A DNA stretch of 64,000 bases from NCBI GenBank assembly GCA_963849305.1, contig CAWKGV010000023.1:1-64000 (forward strand), read 5' to 3'. A model generated the notes under the pieces. It was not told the DNA's origin. It saw nothing but the letters and a program-made list of their open reading frames with translations, and did not search any database. Shown one piece after another: positions 18,339 through 27,546 of the stretch (within the stretch, counting starts at the first letter, position 1; each line of letters starts with the position of its first letter). Source of the DNA: CAWKGV01 sp963849305 (GTDB lineage: Bacteria; Pseudomonadota; Alphaproteobacteria; Acetobacterales; Acetobacteraceae). Position numbers and translations under genes: made by a program.

Positions 18339-18455
18339 GGTTCTGTTGCATTGGCACGGCGTTGGGGAGACAGAAGGCGGAAAAGTTTGAGGATATCTCA
18401 TGTCGGACTTCAAAGGTCGCCGGTTTCAGTGTCGCATTCTGTTGGGCCGCCGACC
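18339..18455 (+). mobile_element. Left end of an IS6-family element (remnant)
   Basis: GGTTCTGTTGCA at 18339-18350 resembles the terminal inverted repeat of IS6-family elements. Fifty bases further an ATG at 18400 begins MSDFKGRRFQ, like the N-terminus of IS6-type transposases. Similarity is lost after about 15 residues in GCCGACC repeats, so only about 115 bases remain. The flanks at 18243-18338 and 18456-18525 show nothing I can identify. Confidence 0.5.
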
Positions 18456-18525
18456 GCCGACCGCCGACCGGCAGACATAACTTCAGAATGTTGATTTCGA
18501 GGGCCGGACGAAGATGTTCGTCTCG

Positions 18526-18608
18526 CTATTCCAGATACGGCGTCAGCACATCTTCGATCCATTTCATGAATGCGCGGACTCGGCGCGACAGATTGCTCCG
18601 ATGTGCTA
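18526..18608 (-). pseudogene. LysR-family regulator, C-terminal tail (piece 4 of 4)
   Basis: The minus strand reads HRSNLSRRVRAFMKWIEDVL then TPYLE and a TAG stop (18526-18528), a standard LysR C-terminus that would follow SLV at the end of piece 3. It is fused directly to the DoxX-like N-terminal fragment; the bases ACGAC occur at this junction (18609-18613) and at the piece 1/piece 3 junction (15910-15914). Confidence 0.7.
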
Positions 18609-18763
18609 ACGACACGGGTCAGGTCCATCGCGAACCCGGTTTCCTGCAACATGCTCGCGATCTGTGCTGGCGCGAAAAGCTGAATAGTGCCGTCTGCCAC
18701 GAGAGCGATAACGACAATCGCGCTCATTATCCGGCCGGCCCACAGGCTGCGATGCAAGGTCAT
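18608..18763 (-). pseudogene. DoxX-like protein, N-terminal fragment
   Basis: From ATG 18763 the minus strand encodes MTLHRSLWAGRIMSAIVVIA ... IQLFAPAQIASMLQETGF ... LTRVV, the first transmembrane helix and following loop of a DoxX_2 protein. At 18608 it passes into the LysR tail. The C-terminal half is 3.3 kb away at 15087-15314. The ATG has no strong Shine-Dalgarno. Confidence 0.75.
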
Positions 18764-18921
18764 AGCTTCAGGCACGAACGGCCGCTTTCGGGACGGCTCA
18801 CTTTGCCCGGGAACGACGAGGATGGGCGCGAAGCGGACGTTCTTCAAGCACTTGCTCGACGTCGGCTTTCCACCCCGAAGCGGTCATCGGATGGAGCGGC
18901 TGGTATAAGAAATGCCTGCTC

Positions 18922-21900
18922 CTATTCCGCGGCCATTCGCTCCACGATCATCTGCTCGGCCGCTTGCAGGTCCACCGACAGCAGGCGGGAGACGCCGCGC
19001 TCCTGCATGGTCACACCGTACAGCCGGTCCATTCGCGCCATGGTCAGCGGATGGTGCGTCACCACCATGAAGCGCGTGCCGGTTTCGCGCACCATGTCCA
19101 ACAGCAGGTCGCAGAACCGTTCCACATTGGTGTCGTCGAGCGGGGCGTCCACCTCGTCCAGCACGCAAACCGGGGCGGGATTGCAGCGGAACACCGCGAA
19201 GATCAGCGAAAGCGCCGTCAGCGCCTGCTCGCCGCCCGACAGCAGCGACAACGTAGCGAGCTTCTTGCCGGGCGGCTGGGCGTAGATCTCCAGCCCCGCC
19301 GTCAGCGGATCATCCGATCCCACCAGCGCGAGATGCGCGCGCCCGCCGCCGAACATGCGGGTAAACAGGGCCTGGAAGTGCCGGTCCACCTGCTCGAACA
19401 CGGTCGCCAGCCGCTCGCGCCCCTCCCGATTCAGGTGGCCGATCGAGCCGCGCAACTTGGCGATCGCGGTCTCGATCTCCTGGCGTTCCCGCTCGATGAC
19501 CGCGATCTGCTTCTCGACCTCCTCCGCCTCGACGTCGGCGCGCAGGTTCACCGGCCCCATCTCGTCGCGTTCCTTGACCAGCCGCTCCAGCCGGCGCTTC
19601 GCCTTGTCCTCCGCCTCCGGTCCGCGATCGGAGGGTGCCTCGGGCAGAACCGGGTTGGCCCCGAGCCGCTCCAGAATGCGCTCCGCCACTGTTCCCCAGG
19701 CATGGTCGGCCTGGCTCGCCGATGCCTCGGCCCGCACGGCGGCCTCGCGCGCCCCCGCGCTGGCGGATTCGGCGGCGCGCGCCTGCCGATCGGCCTCGCC
19801 CGCCTCACGCGCGGCGCGGGATAGAGCCTCGGCGGCGCGTCGGTGCGCAGCGTCGGCGGCATCAAGCGCCTCCTTCGCCTCGGTCGCGCGGGCGGCGATC
19901 GCGGCGGGAGCGGCGGCGAGGGTGTCCAACTCTTCCTGAGCATCGGCCTGGCGGGCCGCGAGGTCGGCCAGGCGTCCGGCCGCGTCGGCCGCCCGCTCGC
20001 GCCAGTCGGCCCGCTCGGCTTCGATGTGGCGGCGGCGCGCCGCGCGAGCAACTTGTTCGCGGCCGATGCCGTCGCGCTCGCTGCGGGACGCGGCCTCCGC
20101 CGAGCGAGCGCGGGCCAGCACCGTGCGGGCCTGCTCCACCCCCGCGCGAAGCCCGGCGATGTCGGGCAGGGCGGCGTGTGCCTGGCGAGCTAGCGTCAGC
20201 GCCGCATCCGCCTCCCGGCGCTCGGGCTCCAGCGCCGCCACTTGCTCCTCGGCGGCCGCCAGCCGCGCGCCCACGGCCGCGGCCTGGGCCTTGAGCTGGG
20301 CCGCTTCGATGCGGCACCGCTCGGCATGCTGCTCGACGTCCCGGCGCGCCGCGCGGGCGCGTTGCTCGGCCTGCGTTGCATTCCTGTTCGGCCGCTTGCG
20401 CCACATCCCGCGACGCCGCCGATTCGGCGACACGGGACTCGGCGTCGGCCAAGTCGGCACGCAGCGCGGCGAGGCGGTTGCGCTGCTGCAAGCGCACGCC
20501 CGCGGCTGTCGGGGTGCCGGCGCGGATCGTGTAGCCGTCCCAGCGCCAAACCGCCCCCTCGCGCGAGACCAAAGCCTGGCCCGGAGCCAGCCGGGGCTGG
20601 CTTGCCTCTCCTGTCGCGTCATCGGCAACCAGCCCGATCTCGGACAAGGCGCGGGCCAGCGCCGGCGGGGCCTGGACCAACCCGGCCATCGACTCGGCTT
20701 CGTCCGGAAGTCCCGGCGCGGGATCGAACGCGGGCAGCTCGCGCCAGTGGCGGGCGGCGGCGGGATCGGCCGCCGAGGTCAGCTCCTCGCCGAGCACGGC
20801 CCCGAGCGCGGTCTCAAGCCCGGCGGGCACGCCGAGCATGTCCACCATCGGCGGCCACCGCTCGCCGTCCTTGACCGCCAGCACCTCGGCCAGCGCCCGC
20901 GCCTCCGCCGCCAGCTTGGCCCGCGCCGATTCGTCGGCGGTTGCCCGGGTCCGGGCATCGGCAAGCGCGGTCTGCGCGGCGGCGCGCGCGTGCTCGGCCC
21001 GTTCCTGCTCCGAGCGCGCCGCCGCCGTTGCCTGCTCGGCCTCTACCTGCCGCGCGATGGCGGCCTCAAGCCGCGTCGGATCAATCGCCTGGGCACGGAT
21101 TCGGTCCCGCTCCTGCACCGCACGCGACTGCTGCTCGCTCACGCGCCGCGCGCGGGCCTCGGCCTGCCCCAACTGCTGCGCCGCCGCCTGAGCGCGGGCG
21201 GCGGCCTCGGCAGCCATCTCCGTGGCGCGGTTGGCCTCGGCTTCGGCGAGGCGCGCGGCCTCAGCCGCCTCCATGGCCGCAGCCTCGGCGGCCTCAGCGC
21301 GGGCCGGATGCGCCGCCTCGGCCTCCGCCAGACTTGCCTCTTCCGCCGCCAGCCTGCGCTCGGCGGCATCGGCGTCCCGGCTCGACTGCTCCGCGTGCGC
21401 CAAGTCCTTGCCGATCTGGCTCAGCCGCCGCTCGGCTTCGGCCAGTGCCGTGCGCGCCCGCGCCGCCTCGGCCGCGATCTGTTCCCCCGCGACCCGGCAG
21501 CGTTCCAGCGTCGTGCGCGACTCCGATTCGGCCTCCCGGAGCGGCGGCAGACCGACCGAAGCGACCTCGGCGCGCGACACCGCCCCGGCCGCCGCTTCGG
21601 CCACTTCGATCGCCGTGGCCTTGGCCGCCTCCCATGCCGCCTGCGCCGCCGCCCGCGCCGCCTCGGCCCGCGCGCGCTGGAGGGAAAGCAGCTCCGCCTC
21701 CGCCTGGCGGATCGCCCCGGAAATATTGCGATATCGGCTCGCCTGCCGTGCCTGGCGCTTCAGGCCCGCCAGTTGGGCCTCAAGCTGGCCCTTGAGGTCA
21801 TCCGCCCGCCCAAGATTCGCCTCGGCCTGGCGGAGCTTCAACTCGGCCTCATGGCGCCGGGCGTGCAGGCCGGTGATGCCGGCGGCCTCCTCCAGCACCG

Positions 21901-22391
21901 CCCGCCGCTCCTCCGGCCGCGCCCCGACCAATGCCCCCACCCGTCCCTGGCTCACCATCGCCGAGGCCCGCGCGCCCGAGGCGAGATCGGCGAACAGCGT
22001 CTGAACGTCGCGCGCGCGGACCTCCTTGCCGTTCACCCGATAGGCGCTGCCGGTGCCCCGCTCGATGCGGCGAATGATCTCGAGTTCCGGCTGCTCATGG
22101 AACGGAGGCGGCGCGGCGCCCTCGGTCTCGTCCAGCGTGAGCGCCACTTCGGCCAGGTTGCGCGAGGGCCGGCCGGAGGTACCGGCGAAGATCACGTCAT
22201 CCATCTCGCCGCCGCGCAGGCTGCGAGCGCTCGACTTCGCCCATCGCCCAGCGCAGCGCCTCGACGACATTGGACTTGCCGCAGCCGTTCGGGCCGACAA
22301 TTCCGGTAAGCCCCGGAAGGATCTCCAGGGAGGTCGGCTCGGCGAAGCTCTTGAAGCCGGCGATGCGCAGGCGGGAGAAGTGGACCGGCAA
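18922..22391 (-). pseudogene. smc: Chromosome segregation protein SMC, two frameshifts
   Basis: SMC is the condensin ATPase that organises the chromosome. From a TTG at 22391 (GGAGG 4 bases upstream) the protein begins MPVHFSRLRIAGFKSF with Walker A GPNGCGKSN; coiled-coil rich in Ala/Glu/Arg, a central hinge region near 20500-20900, and a C-terminal head with LSGGEQALTAL and Walker B CVLDEVDAPLDDTNVE follow. An extra base near 22235 (GEGSSARS should be GESSARS) and another near 20385 break the frame. The total reading is about 1155 residues, normal length. Both halves are fully conserved, so sequencing error is more likely than loss of a core gene. The gene follows the DsbA-like gene by 9 bases. 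Confidence 0.85.
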
Positions 22392-22400
22392 GCGGCCTCC

Positions 22401-23042
22401 TCAGGCGTTCGGGATCAGCTTGGCGAATGTGTCGTATGCCATCTCGCCCGAGTGCTTCTCGCCGTTGATGATGAACGTGGGCGTCGCGTCGATGCCGTAT
22501 TTCTTTTGCGCCGCCGACTGCTCGGCGAGGATCCAATCCCGCAGCGCGACATCCGATACGGCGGCATCGAATGTCGGCCGGTTCATGCCGGCCAGCGCCG
22601 CCATCTTCCATAGCTCGTCGGCGGGATCGACGCCGCTGGCGAAGGCCCAGCGGTCCTGGCTCGCGAACAGCGCCTGGACGAAGGGCACGTAGCGATCCGC
22701 GGGCAAGGCCCGCGCGACCATCGCGGCCTCCAACGCCACCCGGTCGAGCGGGAAATCGTGGAACGCCCAGCGCACCTTGCCGGTGTTGATCAGGTTCTGC
22801 TCGACCGTCGGGAAAGTGTGTTGGGCGAAGTCGGCGCAATGGGTGCAGGTCAGCGAGAAGAACTCCTGCACCTCGGTCTTGGCGTTTGCGCTGCCCATCG
22901 TGCGCGGACCTTCCCAGGCCGCGGTCTGGGCGGTGGTGGCGCTGGCGCTCGCGCCGGGCGCCTGGCCCCAGGCGAAACCGGGCGCGGTCAGGCCGGCGGC
23001 AACAACGGATAGCAGGCTTCGACGGCGAATCGGCATAAGCAC
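22401..23042 (-). CDS. DsbA-family thioredoxin-like protein, exported
   Basis: The 213-residue protein has an N-terminal signal (basic RRRS, hydrophobic core LLSVVAAGLTAPGFAWG) and a DsbA/thioredoxin domain with redox motif CTHC (Cys66/Cys69), a helical insertion and a cis-Pro loop (DATPTFIING). It probably oxidises or isomerises disulfides of periplasmic proteins. The start may be at M1 or M3. It lies between the DUF721 gene (2 bases) and smc (9 bases); the SMC TTG start uses the Shine-Dalgarno at its stop codon, so the three form an operon. A DsbA-like protein next to smc is often seen in alphaproteobacteria. Confidence 0.9.
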   Translation of the reverse strand: MLMPIRRRSLLSVVAAGLTAPGFAWGQAPGASASATTAQTAAWEGPRTMGSANAKTEVQEFFSLTCTHCADFAQHTFPTVEQNLINTGKVRWAFHDFPLDRVALEAAMVARALPADRYVPFVQALFASQDRWAFASGVDPADELWKMAALAGMNRPTFDAAVSDVALRDWILAEQSAAQKKYGIDATPTFIINGEKHSGEMAYDTFAKLIPNA

Positions 23043-23044
23043 CC

Positions 23045-23602
23045 CTATATCTCGTCTACGCTGGACGGAACTCTGCCGTCGAGCCGGAACGCTCGCGGCG
23101 GCTTAGGCGGGCGGGCACGACGGGTCAAAACGGCGCCGCCAAGTGCCGCGAGGGCTTGGCGAAGCGGCCCATCGGGCAGGTTGCGCACCGCACCCTCGGC
23201 CGCCGCGATGGCTTCCGGCGTATCCGGGGGCGGCGCGGACGAAACGAGGCTCGCCGGTGCGGCGGCCTGGACGAAGCGCAGCCGGTTCACCGTATCGCCC
23301 CCTAAGTAGGTATTGATCCGCGCGATCAACTCGGGGGCGAGATGCTGCAACTCCATCGCCACCGGCCCAGAGCAAGCGAGCGTAAGGGTGCCGGAGGCCA
23401 GTCGGCGCGGCGCCGAGACGCCGGCCAGCGCGGGGCCGACGATGGCACCCCAATCCGCCAGCACCTGCGCCGTCGCGGGCGAGTGCCGCCGGAATGTCGG
23501 GCGGGTAATGGCCGGGACCAGCGCGCCGAGCCCGCGCGGGCCATAGACGTGTCGCTGCTCCATGGTCATACCGCCCGTCGTGTCACCCTTCTTCGCCGCC
23601 AT
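23045..23602 (-). CDS. DUF721 (DciA-like) protein
   Basis: The 185-residue protein carries a DUF721 domain: PTFRRHSPATAQVLADWGAI VG-type helix, GTLTLACSGPVAMELQHLAPELIARINTYLG, a KH-like fold in which DciA proteins bind the replicative helicase DnaB. The C-terminal 80 residues are Pro/Ala-rich and basic. Start options are ATG 23602, 23569 and 23563; the first overlaps the divergent mutY start by about 40 bases. Helicase-loader function is known for some family members and is inference here. Confidence 0.75.
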   Translation of the reverse strand: MAAKKGDTTGGMTMEQRHVYGPRGLGALVPAITRPTFRRHSPATAQVLADWGAIVGPALAGVSAPRRLASGTLTLACSGPVAMELQHLAPELIARINTYLGGDTVNRLRFVQAAAPASLVSSAPPPDTPEAIAAAEGAVRNLPDGPLRQALAALGGAVLTRRARPPKPPRAFRLDGRVPSSVDEI

Positions 23603-24720
23603 CGCCCCCGCCGCGCCGCTGCTTGCCTGGTACGACCGTCACCGCCGGGTGTTGCCCTGGCGCACCGCGCCCGGCGAGACCCCCGACCCGTATCGGGTGT
23701 GGCTGAGCGAGGTCATGCTGCAGCAGACCACCGTACCCGCCGCCATACCCTACTATGCGCGCTTCGTCAGCCGGTTCCCGACCGTGGGCGCGTTGGCGGC
23801 GGCACGGCTCGAAGACGTGCTCGCCGCCTGGGCTGGGCTCGGCTATTACGCTCGCGCCCGCAACCTCCATGCCTGCGCCCGCGAGGTGGCCGCGATGGGC
23901 GGTTTCCCGCACGAGCACGCGGCGTTGCGTCGGCTTCCGGGGATTGGCCTCTATACCGCTACCGCGATCGGCGCCATCGCGTTCGGCCTGCCGGGCGTTC
24001 CGGTGGATGGCAATGTCGAGCGCGTGGTGGCGCGGCTTTTCGCCATCGAGTCGCCGCTGCCCGCCTCGAAACCCGAAATCGCGGTGGCCGCCGCGCGGCT
24101 CGGCGATGACCCCGATGCGGCCGATCGCCCCTCGGATTTCGCGCAGGCGTTGTTCGACCTTGGCGCCACCATCTGCACCCCCGCGGCGCCGGGGTGTGTT
24201 CTTTGCCCGTGGGTGGCGAGCTGCGCCGGGCGGCGGCAAGGGATCGCCGAGGGGCTTCCCCGGCGCGCGCCCAAACCCGCGCGCCCGCTGCGCCACGGCG
24301 TGCATTTCTGGCTCGATCGACGCCGAGGGTCGCGTGCTGCTGCGCCGTCGTCCGCCCGACGGGCTGCTCGGCGGCATGACGGAGCTGCCGGGCACCCCGT
24401 GGCGCGCCGAGACCTGGACCGAGACAGAGGCCCTTGCGCACGCGCCGATGCCGGCGCCCTGGCGCCGGGCCGGCCAGGTGCGGCACGGCTTCACCCACTT
24501 CCAGCTTGCCATCGAGCTGTTCGCCGCGCTGGTGCCCGAGATCGAGGCGGAAGGCTACGCGCACCCTGTCGCCGCGCTCGGGTCCGAGCCGCTGCCGTCG
24601 GTCATGCGCAAATGCGTCACTCTCCTGGCAACGCCTGTCGAACGAGCGGCATGGCCCCGAGGTCCGGCGCGTGCAGCTCCACATCCCGCGTCTCCGGACC
24701 CATCAGCGAACCGAGGATGA
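23562..24720 (+). pseudogene. mutY: Adenine DNA glycosylase MutY, one frameshift
   Basis: MutY removes adenine mispaired with 8-oxoguanine. The first frame encodes the catalytic half: WYDRHRRVLPWR, EVMLQQTTVPAAIPYYARF, the helix-hairpin-helix LPGIGLYTATAIGAIAFG with catalytic Asp in PVDGNVERV, and the 4Fe-4S ligands CTPAAPGCVLCPWVASC. An extra G near 24313 moves the frame; the C-terminal NUDIX-like 8-oxoG-recognition half (IDAEGRVLLRRRPPDGLLGGMTELPGTPW, VRHGFTHFQL) follows in the next frame. The final 35 residues overlap the 3' end of the convergent MFS gene. Start at 23562 (ATG) or 23580 (GTG). Confidence 0.85.
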
Positions 24721-25969
24721 TGAGGATGCCCGAGATACCCACAAGCACCACCGGCGTGTACACGTACGGCATAATCGCCTTCAGCCCCAGCATGTAAAAA
24801 CCAGCGAAGGCCGGAACGATGACCGCGACGCTGTAGCCGATGCCGTACCCCGACGCCCGCACGTGGGTGGGAAACCGCTCGCACAGATAGGTCGTGACGA
24901 TGCCCCAGGGTGAGACGACAACAAGATAGAAGATGCAGGCAATGAGGGTGGTCACGACCGGCCCGCCGCCGGCCAGCCCGTGGGCGATCGCGGCGGTGTA
25001 AAGCCCGCACCCGGCGATCAGGATGCCGATGCCGCTGAGAACGATGGCCGGCCGGCGCCCGATCACCTGGCTGAACAGGCCAAATCCAATGAAGGCGAAG
25101 AACTGGATGAAGCTGGTGATCAGCAAGCCATAGGTCACGGTCTTGCTGGAGATGTGGAGTTGCTGGATCAACACCCCCGGCATGACGCCAATGGCCGCCT
25201 GCGAGCCGAACCAGAACCCCAGCATCATGATCAGGATTTGCACCATGCTCCGCCGGTGCGGACCCGAGAGCACCTCCCTCAGCGGCGCGCTGCTTTTCTC
25301 GCTTTCCATCCACAGGGCGGACTCCGGCACGCTGCGGTAGTAAAGCAAGAACAAGAACGCGAGAATCGCGCCGAAGATGAAGGGAATGCGCCAGCCCCAG
25401 ACGAAATACTGCTCCTTGCTCGTGGCGCTGAGCATGACCAACGTGACCACCGAGACGAAGAAGAACCCGATCGGGTAAGCGGCCTGCAACAGTCCCCCGA
25501 CGAAGCCGCGGCGATCCTTGGGCACCATTTCGAGGGCCAGTGTATTGTTGGATGTGTACTCGCCGCCCATGAACACGCCGTCGACGAAGCGGAGCAGAAT
25601 CAGGAGAACGAGTGACCATATACCAATGCCCGCATTGCCGGGCAGGCAGGCGATCAGCAGCGTGAACGTCCCGAACCCGGCGATGCTGATCATCGTCGTG
25701 CGGCGCCGGCCGATCCGGTCGGCCCAATGACCGAAGATCACCGCTCCGCAAGGCCGACCGAGCAGCGTCGAGGCGAAAGTGAAGAAGTAGATCGTAGTCG
25801 AGGCGGAGGAGCTGAGCCCTTTCGGTTCGAAATACTCGATGACCGGCGCCAACGCGAGCACGGGCAAGTAGATGTCGAAGAAATCAATCGCAAAGCCGAT
25901 ACACCCCGCGAGGACGGTTCTGCGGGCAGCCGGCGATAGCGGCTCGGTGCCGAGGAGACCTGATTTCAT
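24617..25969 (-). CDS. MFS transporter, metabolite:H+ symporter type
   Basis: The 450-residue protein shows 12 hydrophobic segments and the MFS A-motif between TM2 and TM3 (GHWADRIGRRRTTMIS). The TM1 sequence (FAIDFFDIYLPVLALAPVIEYF) and RFVDGVFMGGEYTSNNTLALE resemble the metabolite:H+ symporter group, which carries dicarboxylates, sugars or aromatic acids. ATG 25969 is chosen because MKSGLLGTEPLSPAARR fits family starts; the frame is open to 26173. It is divergent from the LutA-like gene with a 136-base gap, so uptake of lactate or a similar organic acid is possible but not shown. Confidence 0.85.
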   Translation of the reverse strand: MKSGLLGTEPLSPAARRTVLAGCIGFAIDFFDIYLPVLALAPVIEYFEPKGLSSSASTTIYFFTFASTLLGRPCGAVIFGHWADRIGRRRTTMISIAGFGTFTLLIACLPGNAGIGIWSLVLLILLRFVDGVFMGGEYTSNNTLALEMVPKDRRGFVGGLLQAAYPIGFFFVSVVTLVMLSATSKEQYFVWGWRIPFIFGAILAFLFLLYYRSVPESALWMESEKSSAPLREVLSGPHRRSMVQILIMMLGFWFGSQAAIGVMPGVLIQQLHISSKTVTYGLLITSFIQFFAFIGFGLFSQVIGRRPAIVLSGIGILIAGCGLYTAAIAHGLAGGGPVVTTLIACIFYLVVVSPWGIVTTYLCERFPTHVRASGYGIGYSVAVIVPAFAGFYMLGLKAIMPYVYTPVVLVGISGILIILGSLMGPETRDVELHAPDLGAMPLVRQALPGE

Positions 25970-26105
25970 TGGCGGCGTTCCCTGACCATCCGCTTGGTTG
26001 TTGGGCCAATCAGAAGCGCCGGAGCAGGCTGGCGTCAAGCGTCGGATGGCGGCTCTGGCTCCCCGGCTGATGCGCCTGTATGAACCAGCAATCCGGATGG
26101 TCCCC

Positions 26106-26876
26106 ATGCCAGCAGCCAAGCCGCGCGTCGCGTTGTTCGTTACCTGTCTGGTCGATCTTTGGCGACCGACCATCGGCTTCGCCGCGATCAGATTGCTGGA
26201 ACAGGCCGGTTGCCAGGTCGAGGTTCCGCGTGCGCAGACCTGCTGCGGCCAGCCGGCCTACAATTCGGGCGACCGCGCCACCGCGCGCGACCTGGCCCGC
26301 GGCATCATCGAGGCGTTCAGCGGTTACGATTACCTCGTCGCGCCCTCGGGCTCCTGCGCCGGGATGCTGAAATCGCACATGCCGCATCTGTTCGACGACG
26401 ATCCCAACCTGCGCGCGCGCGCCGACGCGCTGGCCGCGAAGACCTACGAGCTGATCAGTTTCCTGGTCGATGTGCGCGGCATGGCGTCGCCGCCGGCCAA
26501 AGCCGAGAGCGGCAAGATGACCTATCACGATAGCTGCGCGGGCCTGCGCGAGCTTGGCGTGAAGGACCAGCCGCGCCGGTTGCTGCGCGCCGCCGGGGCC
26601 GAATTGGTCGAGATGGCCGAGCCCGAGATCTGCTGCGGTTTCGGCGGCACGTTCTGCGTGAAATACCCGGAAATCTCCGTCCGCATGGCGGCCGACAAAA
26701 CGCGCGACATCGCCCAGACAGGCGCGTCGCTCGCGCTGGCGGGCGACCTCGGATGCCTGCTGAACATCGCCGGGCGGCTTCTGCGCGAGGGTCGCCCGGT
26801 CGCGGTGCGTCATGTGGCCGAGGTGCTGGCCGGCATGACCGGCGAGGTGCCGCCGATCGGGGCACCCCGGCGTTAG
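26106..26876 (+). CDS. lutA: LutA/YkgE-type Fe-S oxidoreductase subunit
   Basis: The 256-residue protein has the two cysteine-rich CCG modules of LutA/LldE (TCCGQPAYNSGDRATA and ICCGFGGTFCVKYPE), with FVTCLVDLWRP at the start and HDSCAGLRELGVKDQPRRLL between them. LutA works with LutB and LutC to oxidise L-lactate and binds Fe-S clusters. ATG 26106 fits the family start; the frame is open to 25998. No lutB or lutC lies next to it in the window, which is unusual. The next gene is on the other strand. Confidence 0.85.
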   Translation: MPAAKPRVALFVTCLVDLWRPTIGFAAIRLLEQAGCQVEVPRAQTCCGQPAYNSGDRATARDLARGIIEAFSGYDYLVAPSGSCAGMLKSHMPHLFDDDPNLRARADALAAKTYELISFLVDVRGMASPPAKAESGKMTYHDSCAGLRELGVKDQPRRLLRAAGAELVEMAEPEICCGFGGTFCVKYPEISVRMAADKTRDIAQTGASLALAGDLGCLLNIAGRLLREGRPVAVRHVAEVLAGMTGEVPPIGAPRR

Positions 26877-26882
26877 GTGCGA

Positions 26883-27422
26883 CTATTCGCTAGCTACCTG
26901 CGCGCGCAACTGACGGGCGCGCGCCAGGATCTTGTCCTCGATATCCCCAACCGTGACCGGGCTCACAGGGGCGTCCTGCCATTGGCCGTCCTGGAACACC
27001 TGGCGGAACACCGATACCCGCAAGGCATCCGTGCGCATCTCGCGCCCCAAGATGTACGCGGTGGTCTTGAATCGCTCATTGGTGACGCCGGGGGGCGAAT
27101 ACCAGTCCGTGATGATCACTCCGCCGAACGGGTCGGCCGAGGCTAAGGGCATGAACGACAGCGTCTCCAGCGTGCCGCGCCAGAGATAGGCGTTCACGCC
27201 CAGCCCGGTCCCCCCGGTATCTTTGCGGCGGTTGACGCCGTTGGCGGTGCCGAACTGCAAGCCCTGGTCGCCGAACACCGTGCCACTGTTCGGCGCGGTT
27301 TCGGGGCCGTAGTAGCCGGCCAGGTTCTCCGGTTGCTTGAGGTTCGAATTCCCCGAGCAGCCCGCGAGCAACCCGAGGGCGCCGAGCGATAAAAGGAAAC
27401 ACCCAGTTAGTCGAATCGTCAC
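26883..27422 (-). CDS. DUF3576 lipoprotein
   Basis: The product starts at GTG 27422 with VTIRLTGCFLLSLGALGLLA and a lipobox LAGC, so it is an exported lipoprotein. The mature part has LGVNAYLWRGTLETLSFMPL, FGGVIITDWYSPPGVTNERF and REMRTDALRVSVFRQ, which is the DUF3576 signature of alphaproteobacteria. Function unknown; a role in envelope biogenesis is commonly assumed. The frame extends to 27533 but that would bury the signal peptide. Confidence 0.85.
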   Translation of the reverse strand: MTIRLTGCFLLSLGALGLLAGCSGNSNLKQPENLAGYYGPETAPNSGTVFGDQGLQFGTANGVNRRKDTGGTGLGVNAYLWRGTLETLSFMPLASADPFGGVIITDWYSPPGVTNERFKTTAYILGREMRTDALRVSVFRQVFQDGQWQDAPVSPVTVGDIEDKILARARQLRAQVASE

Positions 27423-27489
27423 GGGCCTGCCCCGGTATGTTTGGCACGAGCGCGGTCTCTGTAGCCGCTTCGTGCCGTGGCGCCAAGGC

Positions 27490-27522
27490 AAACAAAAAGC
27501 GGCGGGGATCGACCCCGCCGCT
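27490..27522 (-). terminator. Rho-independent terminator of the porin gene
   Basis: On the minus strand a perfect 10-bp stem AGCGGCGGGG / CCCCGCCGCT (27498-27507 pairs with 27513-27522) with a 5-base loop is followed by TTTTTG. It lies 25 bases after the porin stop codon. Confidence 0.85.
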
Positions 27523-27546
27523 CCTGTGATCATTCCGTGAGCAACA

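Noticed and set aside
20024..22309. 761-residue plus-strand frame opposite smc
   Set aside because: It is Arg/Ala-rich antisense of the SMC coiled coil and has no identifiable domain.
27341..27360. GGTTCGAATTCC resembling a tRNA T-loop
   Set aside because: No acceptor stem or anticodon arm around it; the bases lie inside the DUF3576 lipoprotein gene.
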